From Tsuneonella litorea (lineage in GTDB: Bacteria > Pseudomonadota > Alphaproteobacteria > Sphingomonadales > Sphingomonadaceae): a stretch of 64,000 bases of DNA. Shown here piece after piece: positions 16,297-25,339 of this stretch. The notes beneath the pieces are model-generated. The model was not told the DNA's origin. It did no database searches and was given only the letters and a program-made list of their open reading frames with translations. How positions within the stretch are numbered: the first letter of the stretch is position 1; every line of letters begins with the position of its first letter. The DNA is taken from contig NZ_JAOAMV010000008.1 in NCBI RefSeq assembly GCF_025154015.1, positions 1-64,000 on the forward strand. Direction: 5' to 3'. A program made the translations under genes and the position numbers.

Positions 16297-17030
16297 GCGC
16301 GAGGGCAATGGTCCGCACGCCCGCGGTCGTGCTGCTCGCCGTCGCCGCGGCCGGCTGTGCGGCCGGGCCTGCCGGCTACCGCGATCCGGCGGCGCGCACG
16401 ATCGCCCCGCGCGGCGAGCCGAGCACGGTGATCGCGACCGAACTGGCCTTCGCCCGCGCGGCCCGCGAGGACGGCACCTGGACCGCGTTCCGCAAGTACG
16501 CGACCGGGGACGCGGTGTGGCCGGGACCGGCCTGGGAAAGCGTGCAGGCCGCGCTCAAGGGACAGGCTGACCCGGCGCTACCGATCGTCTGGGGCCCCGA
16601 CATGGTCTGGGTGAGCTGCGACGGCAGCTTCGCGCTGTCGACCGGGCCGGCGACCCATCCCTCGGGCCGCAGGACTCGCTTCGCGACGATCTGGCAGCGC
16701 CAGAACGACGGTGAATACCGCTGGGTACTCGACCAGGGGTTCGATCTCGAGGAAGACTACGCCGCGCGCGAGATGATCGCGGGCCGCAAGGCCGAATGCC
16801 CCAAGGGCACGCCGAACCGGATGAGGCGCGATCCAAAGGCCCGCCGCGGCGAGGCGTGGCAATCGGGGCGCTCCGACGACGGCACGCTGCACTGGCGGAC
16901 CGATCTTGCCGCCGACTGCAGCCGCACGCTCGTTGTCACGGCGCGGATCGACGGCGACATGGAGGAAGTGTTCCGTCGCACATCATCCGTGCCGGCTGCA
17001 CCCTCCGGCACTGCGGCTCCTGCCTGCTAG
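16293..17030 (+). CDS. predicted lipoprotein with NTF2-like domain
   Basis: A 245-residue protein. The N-terminal [12 protein letters not shown] is a lipoprotein signal with the acylated Cys at about residue 22. The mature part has a DUF4440/SnoaL-like first half: [63 protein letters not shown]. The second half, with paired Cys residues, is not recognised. The GTG at 16293 overlaps the folD stop (GTGA); an ATG at 16308 is an alternative. It sits before marC, 8 bases away. Function unknown. Confidence 0.75.
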   Translation: MSARAMVRTPAVVLLAVAAAGCAAGPAGYRDPAARTIAPRGEPSTVIATELAFARAAREDGTWTAFRKYATGDAVWPGPAWESVQAALKGQADPALPIVWGPDMVWVSCDGSFALSTGPATHPSGRRTRFATIWQRQNDGEYRWVLDQGFDLEEDYAAREMIAGRKAECPKGTPNRMRRDPKARRGEAWQSGRSDDGTLHWRTDLAADCSRTLVVTARIDGDMEEVFRRTSSVPAAPSGTAAPAC

Positions 17031-17038
17031 GCGCAGTC

Positions 17039-17662
17039 ATGATCGAACTCTTCCTCTCCGCCTTCATCACGCTGTTCGTGGTCATCGATCCGCCCGGATG
17101 CGCGCCGATCTATGCCGGGCTGACCAAGGGGGCGACCGCCGCCCAGTCGCGCGCGATGGCGGTGCGCGCCTGCCTGATCGCGGGGATCATCCTGGTGATC
17201 TTCGCACTGTTCGGCGAAAATCTGCTTGGTGCGCTCCACATCGAACTCGACAGCTTCCGGATCGCGGGCGGCCTGATGCTGTTCCTGATCGCGCTCGACA
17301 TGGTCTTCGAGAAGCGCACCGAGCGGCGCGAGCAGCGGGCCGAGAAGATCGCCGCGACCCCGGAGGTGGAGGACGTCTCGGTCTTTCCGATGGCGATGCC
17401 GATGCTCGCCGGGCCGGGCGCGATCGCCTCGATGATGCTGCTGACTGCGCGGGCCGACGGGTGGGAGAATACGCTCGTCGTGCTCGCTGCTCTAGGTGCC
17501 GTCCTGCTGCTCACGCTGCTGGCGCTGATCGCCGCGAGCCCGCTGATGAAGCTGTTCGGCGCGCGGGTCGAGGCGGTGATCACCCGCCTGCTCGGGGTGC
17601 TGCTCGCCGCGCTCGCCGCGCAATACGTGATCGACGGACTGCGCGAGAGCTTCGGGCTCTAG
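17039..17662 (+). CDS. marC: MarC family membrane protein
   Basis: A 207-residue inner-membrane protein with six predicted helices. FVVIDPPGCAPIYAGLT near the start and FPMAMPMLAGPGAIASMMLL in the middle are the two repeated NPxG/AGPG-type motifs of the MarC/UPF0056 family. The family looks like small-molecule transporters, but no substrate is established and the old link to drug resistance is not supported. It is the last gene of the argB-marC strand run and converges with pyk, 15 bases apart. Confidence 0.88.
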   Translation: MIELFLSAFITLFVVIDPPGCAPIYAGLTKGATAAQSRAMAVRACLIAGIILVIFALFGENLLGALHIELDSFRIAGGLMLFLIALDMVFEKRTERREQRAEKIAATPEVEDVSVFPMAMPMLAGPGAIASMMLLTARADGWENTLVVLAALGAVLLLTLLALIAASPLMKLFGARVEAVITRLLGVLLAALAAQYVIDGLRESFGL

Positions 17663-17677
17663 CCGAGGGCTCCCGGC

Positions 17678-19132
17678 TCAGCCGGAGTGCCGGGCCAGTT
17701 CGTCGCCTGTCAGCGTCACGACGTGCAGCAGGTTGGTGCTGCCGGGCGTGCCGAAGGGTACGCCGGCGAGCGCGATCAGCTTGCTGCCCGCCGTGCCGAA
17801 ACCGTGGCGCAGCGCCATTCGCTTGCCCTTGGCGATCATCTCCTCGAAGCTGCCGATGTCCTTCGTCACCACGGCGTGCGCGCCCCACAGCAGCGCGGTG
17901 CGGCGCGCGGTCTTCACGCTGGGGGTGAGGACGAGCATGGGCACGCTCGGGCGTTCGCGGGCGACCCGGCGGGCTGTGCTGCCGCTGCCGGTGAAGACGA
18001 TGATCCCGCTTACCGAGACGGTGTCGGCGATGGTCATGCACGAATGGCTGAGCGCGTCGGCGGTGGTGCGGTCGGGCGGCGTGTCGAGAAGGCGCACGCG
18101 TTCGAGGTAGGCGTCGTCGCGCTCCACCTGGATCGCGATGCGGTCCATGATCGCCACCGCTTCCTCGGGCCAGTCGCCCGCGGCGGTTTCCGCGCTCAGC
18201 ATGACGGCGTCGGCCCCGTCGTAGACCGCGTTGGCGACGTCGGACACCTCGGCGCGGGTCGGGCTGGGGCTTTCGATCATCGATTCGAGCATCTGCGTCG
18301 CGACAATGACCGGCTTGCCGGCGTTCCGGGCGGCGTTGACGATCTTCTTCTGCAGCGGCGGAACTTCCCATGCGTCGAGTTCGACGCCGAGATCGCCGCG
18401 GGCGACCATGATCCCGTCGGCCAGCTCGAGCAGTTCGGGCAGGCGGCGGACCGCGCTCGGCTTTTCGATCTTGGCGCATAGCGCACCGTAGCCGCCCATC
18501 AGCTTGCGCGCCTCGGCCAGGTCCTCGGGTCGCTGGACGAACGACAGTCCGATCCAGTCGACGCCCTGTGACACGGCAAAGGCAAGGTCCTTGCGGTCCT
18601 TCTCGGTGAGCGCGGGGATCGGCACCTCGGCATCGGGGACGTTGACCCCCTTGCGATCGGAGATGACTCCGCCGACTTCGGCCGAGCAGACGATCCTGTC
18701 GGCCTCGGCCTTGATCACCTTCAGGCGGATCTTGCCGTCGTTGATCAGCAGGCGCTGGCCCTTTTCGAGCACCTCGAAGAGTTCGGGGTGCGGCAGTTCG
18801 ACACGGGTCTCGTCGCCGGGCGTCGGGTCGCGGTCGAGCGTGAAGTGCCCCGAATGGCGGATCACCGCCTGCCCGTCCTTGAAGGTCCCCACGCGCAGCT
18901 TGGGGCCCTGCAGGTCGGCCAGGATCGCGATCGGCCGCCCGCTCGCCTTCTCGAGATCGCGGATCGCCTTGATCGTCGCCGCGTGGTCGGCATGGGCGCC
19001 GTGGCTCATGTTGACCCGGAAGGCGTCGGCGCCGGCGCGCAGCAGCTTTTCCAGCATCGCCGGACTGCGGCTCGCCGGCCCGATGGTGGCGAGGACCTTG
19101 ACCTTGCGCTTGCGCGGTTCGAGCTTCTGCAT
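17678..19132 (-). CDS. pyk: pyruvate kinase
   Basis: A 484-residue glycolytic enzyme, phosphoenolpyruvate plus ADP to pyruvate plus [15 protein letters not shown] begins the barrel, FRVNMSHG holds catalytic Arg and Asn, [13 protein letters not shown] follows, and [11 protein letters not shown] with ATQMLESM marks the active site. [17 protein letters not shown] is the usual monovalent-cation/substrate loop, and the C-terminal allosteric domain is complete. The ATG at 19132 starts [10 protein letters not shown] just before the first strand. Confidence 0.96.
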   Translation of the reverse strand: MQKLEPRKRKVKVLATIGPASRSPAMLEKLLRAGADAFRVNMSHGAHADHAATIKAIRDLEKASGRPIAILADLQGPKLRVGTFKDGQAVIRHSGHFTLDRDPTPGDETRVELPHPELFEVLEKGQRLLINDGKIRLKVIKAEADRIVCSAEVGGVISDRKGVNVPDAEVPIPALTEKDRKDLAFAVSQGVDWIGLSFVQRPEDLAEARKLMGGYGALCAKIEKPSAVRRLPELLELADGIMVARGDLGVELDAWEVPPLQKKIVNAARNAGKPVIVATQMLESMIESPSPTRAEVSDVANAVYDGADAVMLSAETAAGDWPEEAVAIMDRIAIQVERDDAYLERVRLLDTPPDRTTADALSHSCMTIADTVSVSGIIVFTGSGSTARRVARERPSVPMLVLTPSVKTARRTALLWGAHAVVTKDIGSFEEMIAKGKRMALRHGFGTAGSKLIALAGVPFGTPGSTNLLHVVTLTGDELARHSG

Positions 19133-19194
19133 GACCCGCCGCCTATGGCATGGCGCGGGCGCAACACAAGACAGCTTGAGGAGCGACGGTTTCA

Positions 19195-19506
19195 ATGGAT
19201 ACGAATGCGGACCCGCTCGACGCGCTTCCCGACGAACAGGCGGCCGCCGCGTTCCGCCGGCTGGTGCGCCACCTGCGCCACCGGCACGACGCGCAGAACA
19301 TCGACCTGATGGGGCTGGCGGGCTTCTGCCGCAACTGCCTTGCCGACTGGATCCGCGACGCCGGGTACGACGGCGACAAGGCCGCCGCGCGCGAACTGAT
19401 CCACGGGATGCCGGCAGACGAGTGGAAGGCGACCCGCCAGTCGCCGGCGACGCAGGAACAGCTCGACCGCATGGAGGCGAGCCTGCAGCGCAACGCGGCG
19501 GAATAG
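19195..19506 (+). CDS. DUF1244 family protein
   Basis: A 103-residue soluble helical protein with [32 protein letters not shown] and the end [18 protein letters not shown]. The FCRNCLA..W motif with two Cys residues is the DUF1244 (SMc04008-type) signature. Crystal structures of relatives show a helical bundle, but no function is established. It is divergent from pyk, 62 bases away, and on the same strand as the next small gene. Confidence 0.88.
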   Translation: MDTNADPLDALPDEQAAAAFRRLVRHLRHRHDAQNIDLMGLAGFCRNCLADWIRDAGYDGDKAAARELIHGMPADEWKATRQSPATQEQLDRMEASLQRNAAE

Positions 19507-19601
19507 TTTTCCACGCGACGGATTGGCGGGCTTCAAACGTCCCGGCGGTCTGGCTATCGGACCGGCAACCGATTCTGATTCACCGGAGCCTTGATACTCA
19601 A

Positions 19602-19838
19602 ATGGCCGAAGCCACCGACGACCGCCTGCGCTTGCTGATCGAGCGCATCGAACGCCTCGAGGAAGAGAAGAAGGGCATCGCCGACGACATCCGCGACGTC
19701 TACGCCGAGGCCAAGGCGGTTGGCTACGACGCCAAGATCATGCGCCAGATCGTCCGCCTGAGGAAGATGAAGCCCGACGACCGGGCCGAGATGGAAATGG
19801 TGCTCGACACCTACAAGGCGGCGCTGGGCCTCGGCTGA
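19602..19838 (+). CDS. DUF2312 family protein (GapR-like)
   Basis: A 78-residue protein with [48 protein letters not shown] followed by an acidic C-terminal helix. This coiled-coil-plus-basic-helix pattern is DUF2312, whose Caulobacter member GapR binds overtwisted DNA as a clamp. It would act on the chromosome in replication or transcription. The start is the ATG at 19602; the long frame reading into it from upstream is an accident of pyk's reverse strand. Confidence 0.88.
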   Translation: MAEATDDRLRLLIERIERLEEEKKGIADDIRDVYAEAKAVGYDAKIMRQIVRLRKMKPDDRAEMEMVLDTYKAALGLG

Positions 19839-19919
19839 CCGCAATCGGGCGCGGTGGCCGGAACGGGGCACGCGGCTCGTCCATTGCATCCTCGACACCA
19901 CCAGTTCGAGGAGCCAGCC

Positions 19920-20807
19920 ATGAGCAGCGACACCGCCGAGCCCGAAGCCGTCGAAAAGGCGTTCGTCGAGGAAACCCCCGAAGAGCCCCGGATGCCGGGC
20001 CACGAGTCGAAGATGGCCGACAAGCCCCAGTGGCAGCCGCGTTATCCCGGCTCCGGGCGTCTCGACGGCAAGGTCGCGATCGTCACCGGCGGCGACAGCG
20101 GGATCGGGCGCGCCACGGCGGTTCTTTTCGCGCGCGAGGGCGCTAGGGTCGCGATCGCCTACCTCGAGGAGCACGACGACGCGAACAGGACCCGCGAATT
20201 GTGCGAGGCCGAAGGAGCCGAGGTCCTGCTGTCCGCCGGCGACCTGGGCGATCCGCGGCATTGCGACGGGTTCGTCCGCGCGGTGATGGACCGCTGGGGC
20301 CGGCTCGACGTGCTGGTCAACAATGCGGGCGAGCAGCATCCCGACCAGGCCATCGAGGACATCACCGCCGAGCAGCTCCAGCGGACCTTCCAGACCAACA
20401 TCTTCTCGATGTTCTACATGGTCCAGGCCGCGCGCCCGTACCTGAAAAGCGGCGCCGCGATCGTCAACTGCACCTCAATCACGATGTACAAGGGCAGCAA
20501 GGAACTGCTCGACTATTCGAGCACCAAGGGCGCGATCACCGCGTTCACCCGCTCGCTGTCGGAAAACCTGGTCGAGGACGGCATTCGCGTGAACGCGGTC
20601 GCGCCGGGGCCGATCTGGACGCCGCTCAACCCCTTTGGCGGATCGTCGAAGGAGAAGATGGAGCACTTCGGCGAAAACACCCCGATGGGGCGGCCCGGCC
20701 AGCCGAACGAGGTCGCGCCCGCGTTTCTCTTCCTCGCCTGCGAGGATTCGAGCTATATGTCGGGACAGGTGCTGCATCCCAACGGAGGAACGGTGGTCAA
20801 TGGCTAG
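19920..20807 (+). CDS. SDR family oxidoreductase
   Basis: A 295-residue short-chain dehydrogenase. After a 45-residue acidic extension, the cofactor motif is [14 protein letters not shown] follows in the middle, Ser is in [10 protein letters not shown], and the catalytic Tyr and Lys are in YSSTKGA. The extension and the [18 protein letters not shown] region match the YhxD/general-stress group of SDRs. Substrate unknown. It overlaps the next gene by 8 bases, so the two are co-translated. Confidence 0.9.
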   Translation: MSSDTAEPEAVEKAFVEETPEEPRMPGHESKMADKPQWQPRYPGSGRLDGKVAIVTGGDSGIGRATAVLFAREGARVAIAYLEEHDDANRTRELCEAEGAEVLLSAGDLGDPRHCDGFVRAVMDRWGRLDVLVNNAGEQHPDQAIEDITAEQLQRTFQTNIFSMFYMVQAARPYLKSGAAIVNCTSITMYKGSKELLDYSSTKGAITAFTRSLSENLVEDGIRVNAVAPGPIWTPLNPFGGSSKEKMEHFGENTPMGRPGQPNEVAPAFLFLACEDSSYMSGQVLHPNGGTVVNG

Positions 20808-21189
20808 CAGGCCCAACCCCTGGGGCGATTCGAACGGCGGCAAGGCGGGCGGTTCCGACGCGGCCGATGGCATGATCGTCACCACCACGCCCACCGTCGA
20901 AGGGCGCGCGATCCATGGCTATCACGGCATCGTCACCGGCGAGGTGATCGTCGGCGCGAACATCTTCCGCGACCTGTTCGCCTCGATCACCGACATCGTC
21001 GGCGGGCGTTCGGGCAAGTACGAGGCGGTTCTCGCCCGCGCGCGCAAGGAGGCGATCGCCGAGATGAAGCGCGAGGCGATGGACCTTGGCGCGACCGTCG
21101 TCGTCGGCGTCGATATCGACTACGAGGTGCTCGGCCAGAACGGATCGATGCTGATGGTCAGCGTCAGCGGGACCGCCGTCACGATCTGA
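20800..21189 (+). CDS. YbjQ family protein (heavy-metal-binding domain-like)
   Basis: A 129-residue protein. After a Gly/Asn-rich start, [53 protein letters not shown] is the characteristic YbjQ/DUF74 block, and [18 protein letters not shown]-type strands follow. The fold forms small oligomeric rings; the role is unknown. It starts within the end of the SDR gene, which suggests a shared stress-type operon. Confidence 0.88.
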   Translation: MASRPNPWGDSNGGKAGGSDAADGMIVTTTPTVEGRAIHGYHGIVTGEVIVGANIFRDLFASITDIVGGRSGKYEAVLARARKEAIAEMKREAMDLGATVVVGVDIDYEVLGQNGSMLMVSVSGTAVTI

Positions 21190-21192
21190 CGA

Positions 21193-21939
21193 TCATCCCG
21201 CGCCCGCCAGGACAAGGGCGATGAAAAGCGCGTTGTGGAGCACATGCGCCAGCATCGAACTCCACAGGCCGAAGGTCACGCGCAAGTAGCCCAGGATCAT
21301 GGCGAGCAGGAACTGGGGCAGGACCAGCGGCAGCGCGGCGACGCCCGCGGCCGCGAAGTTGGTCAGGTGGATGCCAGCGAATGCGATCACGCTTGCCCAG
21401 TAGAACCACGCGAAACGGCGCTGGACGAAGCCGATGGCCTTGCGCTTGCGAAAGAGGAACAGCGCCGCGGCGGCAAGGGCGGCGGCGACGGCCCCCGCGC
21501 CGAGGAACCCCTGCGCGCGGCCCATGTCGCCCGCTTCGAAGGCGGTTCCTGCGACCGGCAGCGCGATCAGCGCGGCGATCGCGAGGGGGCTTGCGAGGAT
21601 GTGGCCGATCCGGCCCGACAGCCAGCCGCGAAAGACGATTTCCTCCGCGATCGGCGCGCCGAGGACAATGAACGCGAGCACGCCCGGTTTGAGGTCCACC
21701 TGGTCGAGCATGTGCGCGGGCATCTGGAAGCCCAGCTGCAACGCCAGCGACAGGACGCCGAGCAGCAGCGCCATCAGCGCCAGGTCGAGCCCGAACAGCG
21801 AGAAGACGGCCGTAAAGGCTGGTCGCGGATTAAGGACCGCGCGGTCGGGCAGGGCGGGCTGGCGCACGAAGGATGCCCACGTGCGCCACTGCGCAGGCGT
21901 GCGCGAAGCCAACCCGGCTCTTGTCGGTTGCCCGCTCAT
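21193..21939 (-). CDS. CPBP family intramembrane metalloprotease
   Basis: A 248-residue inner-membrane protein with about six helices. The CPBP/Abi signatures are EEIVFRGWL (catalytic Glu pair and Arg), FAGIHLTN (His) and LAHVLHNALF (second His). Relatives act as CAAX-type endopeptidases or bacteriocin self-immunity proteins; the substrate here is unknown. It is divergent from yebC, with 50 bases between starts. Confidence 0.88.
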   Translation of the reverse strand: MSGQPTRAGLASRTPAQWRTWASFVRQPALPDRAVLNPRPAFTAVFSLFGLDLALMALLLGVLSLALQLGFQMPAHMLDQVDLKPGVLAFIVLGAPIAEEIVFRGWLSGRIGHILASPLAIAALIALPVAGTAFEAGDMGRAQGFLGAGAVAAALAAAALFLFRKRKAIGFVQRRFAWFYWASVIAFAGIHLTNFAAAGVAALPLVLPQFLLAMILGYLRVTFGLWSSMLAHVLHNALFIALVLAGAG

Positions 21940-21989
21940 GCGGCTAATGCGCCCCCGTTCCCTGAAATCACGACTACAAGAACGGACTT

Positions 21990-22736
21990 ATGGCAGGCCA
22001 TTCCAAGTTCAAGAACATCATGCACCGCAAGGGCGCGCAGGACAAGAAGCGCTCGGCGCAGTTTTCGAAGCTCAGCCGCGAGATCACCGTCGCCGCGAAG
22101 ATGGGCGCACCCGACCCCGACATGAACCCGCGCCTGCGGCTGGCGGTCAACAACGCCAAGGCGGCCTCGATGCCCAAGGACAACATCCAGCGCGCGATCG
22201 ACAAGGCGAGCGCCAACGAGGGCGACGATTACGAGGAGGTCCGCTACGAAGGCTACGGCCCCGGCGGCGTCGCGCTGATCGTCGAGGCGCTGACCGACAA
22301 CCGCAACCGCACCGCGACCAACGTGCGCACCGCGTTCAGCAAGAACGGCGGCAACCTCGGCGCCACCGGCGCGGTCAGCCACGGGTTCGAGCGCAAGGGC
22401 CTGATCGAATACCCGGCGAGCGCGGGTGACGAGGAGAAGGTCCTCGAGGCGGCGATCGAGGCGGGCGCGGATGACGTCGAGAGCACCGAGGACGGCCACA
22501 CGATCTGGACCGACATGGAGGCGCTGCACGAAGTCGCCGGTGCGCTGGAGAAGACGCTCGGCGAGGCGGAGAGCGTGAAGCTTGCATGGAAGCCCAACAT
22601 CACCGTCGAGGTGGACGAGGGCAACGCCGGCACACTCCTGAAACTCGTCGACGCGCTCGACGACGACGACGACGTGCAGACCGTGTGGGGCAACTACGAG
22701 GTCTCGGACGAGATCCTCGAGAAGATCGGCGGATGA
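21990..22736 (+). CDS. yebC: YebC/PmpR family regulator
   Basis: A 248-residue cytoplasmic protein. [21 protein letters not shown] is the invariant family start, followed by the acidic middle domain and the end [17 protein letters not shown]. Family members are described as DNA-binding regulators and, more recently, as helpers of translation through proline stretches. Location before ruvC is a common bacterial arrangement. It overlaps the next small gene by 4 bases (ATGA). Confidence 0.95.
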   Translation: MAGHSKFKNIMHRKGAQDKKRSAQFSKLSREITVAAKMGAPDPDMNPRLRLAVNNAKAASMPKDNIQRAIDKASANEGDDYEEVRYEGYGPGGVALIVEALTDNRNRTATNVRTAFSKNGGNLGATGAVSHGFERKGLIEYPASAGDEEKVLEAAIEAGADDVESTEDGHTIWTDMEALHEVAGALEKTLGEAESVKLAWKPNITVEVDEGNAGTLLKLVDALDDDDDVQTVWGNYEVSDEILEKIGG

Positions 22737-23086
22737 GCTGGGCGGTCGTCGCCAAGGCACTGCTCGCCGGGGCGATGATCGCGGCGATATCCGAGATCGG
22801 CCGGCGCCTGCCTGCGACCGCGGCGATCGTCGCCTCGCTGCCGCTGGTGTCGGTGCTGGGCATGATCTTCCTGTGGCACGCGCGGCCCGATGCCGAGAAC
22901 ATGGCGATCCATTCGGCGGCGACCTTCTGGTACGTCCTGCCGAGCCTGCCGATGTTCCTCGTGATCCCGGTCCTGCTGCGCAGCGGGGTGAACTTCTGGC
23001 TCGCGCTGGCAGCCGGATGCGCGCTGACCGTCGTGCTGTATCTCGCGATGATGCAGGTCGGGCCGCGGCTGGGCCTGCGGCTCTAG
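22733..23086 (+). CDS. DUF3147 family membrane protein
   Basis: A 117-residue inner-membrane protein of four helices, with [32 protein letters not shown] and [21 protein letters not shown] matching the DUF3147 pattern. Function unknown. It sits between yebC (4-base overlap) and ruvC (13-base gap), so it is probably transcribed with both. Confidence 0.85.
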   Translation: MSWAVVAKALLAGAMIAAISEIGRRLPATAAIVASLPLVSVLGMIFLWHARPDAENMAIHSAATFWYVLPSLPMFLVIPVLLRSGVNFWLALAAGCALTVVLYLAMMQVGPRLGLRL

Positions 23087-23099
23087 CCGCGCGCGACCG

Positions 23100-23567
23100 A
23101 TGGTGATCCTCGGCCTTGACCCGTCGCTTTCGTGCACCGGTTGGGGCGTGATCCGGATCGAAGGGTCGCGCACGACCCACATCGCCAACGGGGAAGTGCC
23201 GACCGACGCGAAGGCGCCGATGCCCGACCGACTGCACCACCTGCACGATGCGGTCGCCGCGGTGCTGGCGGCCTATGCGCCCGACCGGGTCGCGGTGGAG
23301 GAGGTGTTTGCCAACAAGAACCCGCAGTCGACGTTGAAGCTCGCGCAGGCGCGCGGCGCGGTGCTGGCCGCCTGCGGGCGCGCCGGGGTGCCGGTGCGCG
23401 AGCACGCCGCGCGGCTGGTGAAGAAGGCGGTCGTCGGCACCGGCGGTGCGGAGAAGGCGCAGGTCCAGGCGATGCTCAGGGTCCTGCTGCCGGGCGTCGC
23501 GGTAGCCGGGGCCGACGCCGCCGACGCGCTGGCGGTGGCGATCGCCGACGCACACCTCGGCGGCTGA
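23100..23567 (+). CDS. ruvC: crossover junction endodeoxyribonuclease RuvC
   Basis: A 155-residue resolvase that cuts Holliday junctions in recombination repair. The four acidic catalytic positions are visible: Asp in ILGLDPSLSCTGWG, Glu in VAVEEVF, and the two Asp in GADAADALAVA. ANKNPQSTLKLAQARG is the typical DNA-contact region. The length is slightly short but complete. ruvA and ruvB, which often follow, are not in the window. Confidence 0.95.
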   Translation: MVILGLDPSLSCTGWGVIRIEGSRTTHIANGEVPTDAKAPMPDRLHHLHDAVAAVLAAYAPDRVAVEEVFANKNPQSTLKLAQARGAVLAACGRAGVPVREHAARLVKKAVVGTGGAEKAQVQAMLRVLLPGVAVAGADAADALAVAIADAHLGG

Positions 23568-23583
23568 CCGGGAGCGCCGAGTG

Positions 23584-23895
23584 ATGTTCCTCGTCGTGTT
23601 CCGCAACCGCAAGCGCCCCGACATGGACCTGGCTGCCTATGCGGCAGACGCAACGGCGATGGAGGCACTCGCCGCCGCCCAGCCCGGCTATCGCAGCTTC
23701 AAGTCCTACACCGCGGACGATGGCGAGGTCGTCGCCATCAGCGAGTGGGACGACGAGGCGTCGGCACGCGCCTGGGGACGGCTTGCCGAACACCGCGCGG
23801 TCCAGCACAAGGGGCGCGAGGATTACTACGCGCAGTACACGCTGTTCGCCTGCGGCGACGTGCGCGTGCACCGCTTCGAAAGGCCCGGGGCTTGA
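23584..23895 (+). CDS. antibiotic-biosynthesis-monooxygenase-like (ABM) protein
   Basis: A 103-residue dimeric alpha+beta barrel pattern: FLVVFRNRK, AAAQPGYRSFKSYTADDGEVVAISEWDDEASARAW, EHRAVQHKGREDYYAQYTLF. This is the ABM/YczJ-like fold, which covers quinol monooxygenases, haem-degrading enzymes and uncharacterised stress proteins, so the reaction is open. GGAG at 23571 fits either the GTG at 23581 or the ATG at 23584; I chose the ATG. Its end overlaps the next gene by 4 bases. Confidence 0.8.
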   Translation: MFLVVFRNRKRPDMDLAAYAADATAMEALAAAQPGYRSFKSYTADDGEVVAISEWDDEASARAWGRLAEHRAVQHKGREDYYAQYTLFACGDVRVHRFERPGA

Positions 23896-24239
23896 GCATC
23901 GATTTCTACGGCATTCCAAACTGCGACACGGTCAAGAAGGCACGTGGCTGGCTCGACGCCAGCGGCGTCGAATACACCTTTCACGACTACAGGAAGGAAG
24001 GGGCGGACGCCGACCTGCTGCGATCCTGGGTTCAGGCGGTGGGTTGGGAACGGCTGCTCAACCGGCGCGGGACGACCTTCCGCAGCCTCGAGCCCGAGCA
24101 GAAGGAGGACCTCGACGCGGAAAAGGCGATGCGCCTGATGGTGGCGCAGCCTTCGTGCATCAAGCGGCCGGTGGTCGACTACCCGGGCGGCGTGCTCGTG
24201 GGGTTCGACGCCGACGAGTGGGAGCGCAAGCTCGCGTGA
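23892..24239 (+). CDS. ArsC/Spx family thioredoxin-fold protein (YffB-like)
   Basis: A 115-residue protein with FYGIPNCDTVKKARGWLDASGVEYTFHDYRKEG, where Cys at about residue 11 is the single ArsC-type active-site Cys. PSCIKRPVVDYPGGVLVGFDADEW is the typical C-terminal half. This is the YffB branch, related to arsenate reductases and Spx; real arsenate reduction is unlikely to be its main job. The start is a TTG at 23892 overlapping the previous stop (TTGA). Confidence 0.85.
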   Translation: MSIDFYGIPNCDTVKKARGWLDASGVEYTFHDYRKEGADADLLRSWVQAVGWERLLNRRGTTFRSLEPEQKEDLDAEKAMRLMVAQPSCIKRPVVDYPGGVLVGFDADEWERKLA

Positions 24240-24802
24240 GCCCGCTCGAAGTCGCCGGGACCGTCCTCGGCTTCGTCAACATCGTGCTCCTGATCCGCCG
24301 CTCGGTGTGGAACTTCCCCGCCGCGATGGCGATGGTGACCTGCATCGGGATCGTCCTGTTCGAGGCGCGGCTCTATGCGGAGGCGGGGCTGCAGGTGTTC
24401 TTCTTCGTCGTGAACGCGTGGGGCTGGTGGCTGTGGAGCCACGCCAGCGGCGCCGGCGACACGGTCCCGGTGCGCTGGCTCGGCTGGCGCGCGCGGCTCG
24501 CGTGGGGCGCGGCGACCGCGGCCGTCAGCCTTTCGCTGGGGCTGACGCTCTCGCGCTGGACCGATGCCGCGCTGCCAATGGCTGACAGCGCGATCGCGGG
24601 GACGAGCGTCGCGGCGCAATTCCTGCTGAGCTTTCGCAGGATCGAGAACTGGGTGCTGTGGATCGCGATCGACGTAGCCTCGATCGCCCTCTACCTGGCG
24701 CGCGACCTCCAGCTCCTGGCCGTGCTCTACGCCGCGTTCCTGATCCTGTCGGTGGTGGGCTTTCGCGAATGGGCGCGCGCGGCGCGCAGGGCGCCAGCAT
24801 GA
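24236..24802 (+). CDS. pnuC: nicotinamide riboside transporter PnuC
   Basis: A 188-residue inner-membrane protein with about seven helices. WNFPAAMAMVTCIGIVLFEARLYAEAGLQVFFFVVNAWGWWLW and the second half FLLSFRRIENWVLWIAIDVASIALYLARDLQLLAVLYAAFL are the paired PnuC repeats (WxW and the RxxENWxxW motif). It takes up nicotinamide riboside by facilitated diffusion, trapped by phosphorylation. The GTG at 24236 overlaps the preceding stop; the kinase gene overlaps its end (ATGA), a telling functional pair. Confidence 0.92.
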   Translation: MSPLEVAGTVLGFVNIVLLIRRSVWNFPAAMAMVTCIGIVLFEARLYAEAGLQVFFFVVNAWGWWLWSHASGAGDTVPVRWLGWRARLAWGAATAAVSLSLGLTLSRWTDAALPMADSAIAGTSVAAQFLLSFRRIENWVLWIAIDVASIALYLARDLQLLAVLYAAFLILSVVGFREWARAARRAPA

Positions 24803-25308
24803 TCCGGGTCTGCTTTCACGGTGCCGAAGGCACCGGCAAGTCGACCCTCGCAGGCGTCCTTGCAAAGGAATGGGGCTGTCCGCTCGTGCCCGAATACGGG
24901 CGCACCCATGCCGAGACGGCGGGCACCGATTTCACGATGGACCACCTCCTGGCGATCGCGCGCGAGCAGGACCGGCTGATGCAGTGCGCCCGTGCAGGTG
25001 CGCCGCCGCTGGTCCTGCTCGATACCGATCCGCTGATGACGGCCGCGTGGGCGCAGATGCTGTTCGGTCAGATTCCGGGCGAGTTGCTCGCCTACGACAA
25101 GGCGGAGCTCTACCTGCTGTTCGCGCCCGACGTGCCATGGGTTTACGACGGTACCCGGTTCTTCGGCCTTCACGAAGCGCGCCGCCAGTTTTCCGATGTC
25201 GCCGAGGACCTTCTGCGGCGCACCGGCGTGCGGTACGAGACGATCGGGGGCGACTGGCAGGCGCGCGAGGCAGCCGCGCGGGCGGCGATCGCCGCCGCGC
25301 TCGGTTGA
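24799..25308 (+). CDS. NadR-like nicotinamide riboside kinase (AAA ATPase)
   Basis: A 169-residue P-loop protein with GAEGTGKST near residue 8, PEYGRTHAETAG, LLDTDPLMTAAWAQMLFG and APDVPWVYDGTRFFG. This is the kinase half of NadR without the regulator or adenylyltransferase domains. It should phosphorylate nicotinamide riboside brought in by PnuC, giving NMN and holding the vitamin in the cell. It overlaps pnuC by 4 bases. Confidence 0.88.
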   Translation: MIRVCFHGAEGTGKSTLAGVLAKEWGCPLVPEYGRTHAETAGTDFTMDHLLAIAREQDRLMQCARAGAPPLVLLDTDPLMTAAWAQMLFGQIPGELLAYDKAELYLLFAPDVPWVYDGTRFFGLHEARRQFSDVAEDLLRRTGVRYETIGGDWQAREAAARAAIAAALG

Positions 25309-25339
25309 TATTCAGGCGGGGATCGCCAGAACGCGGGCC

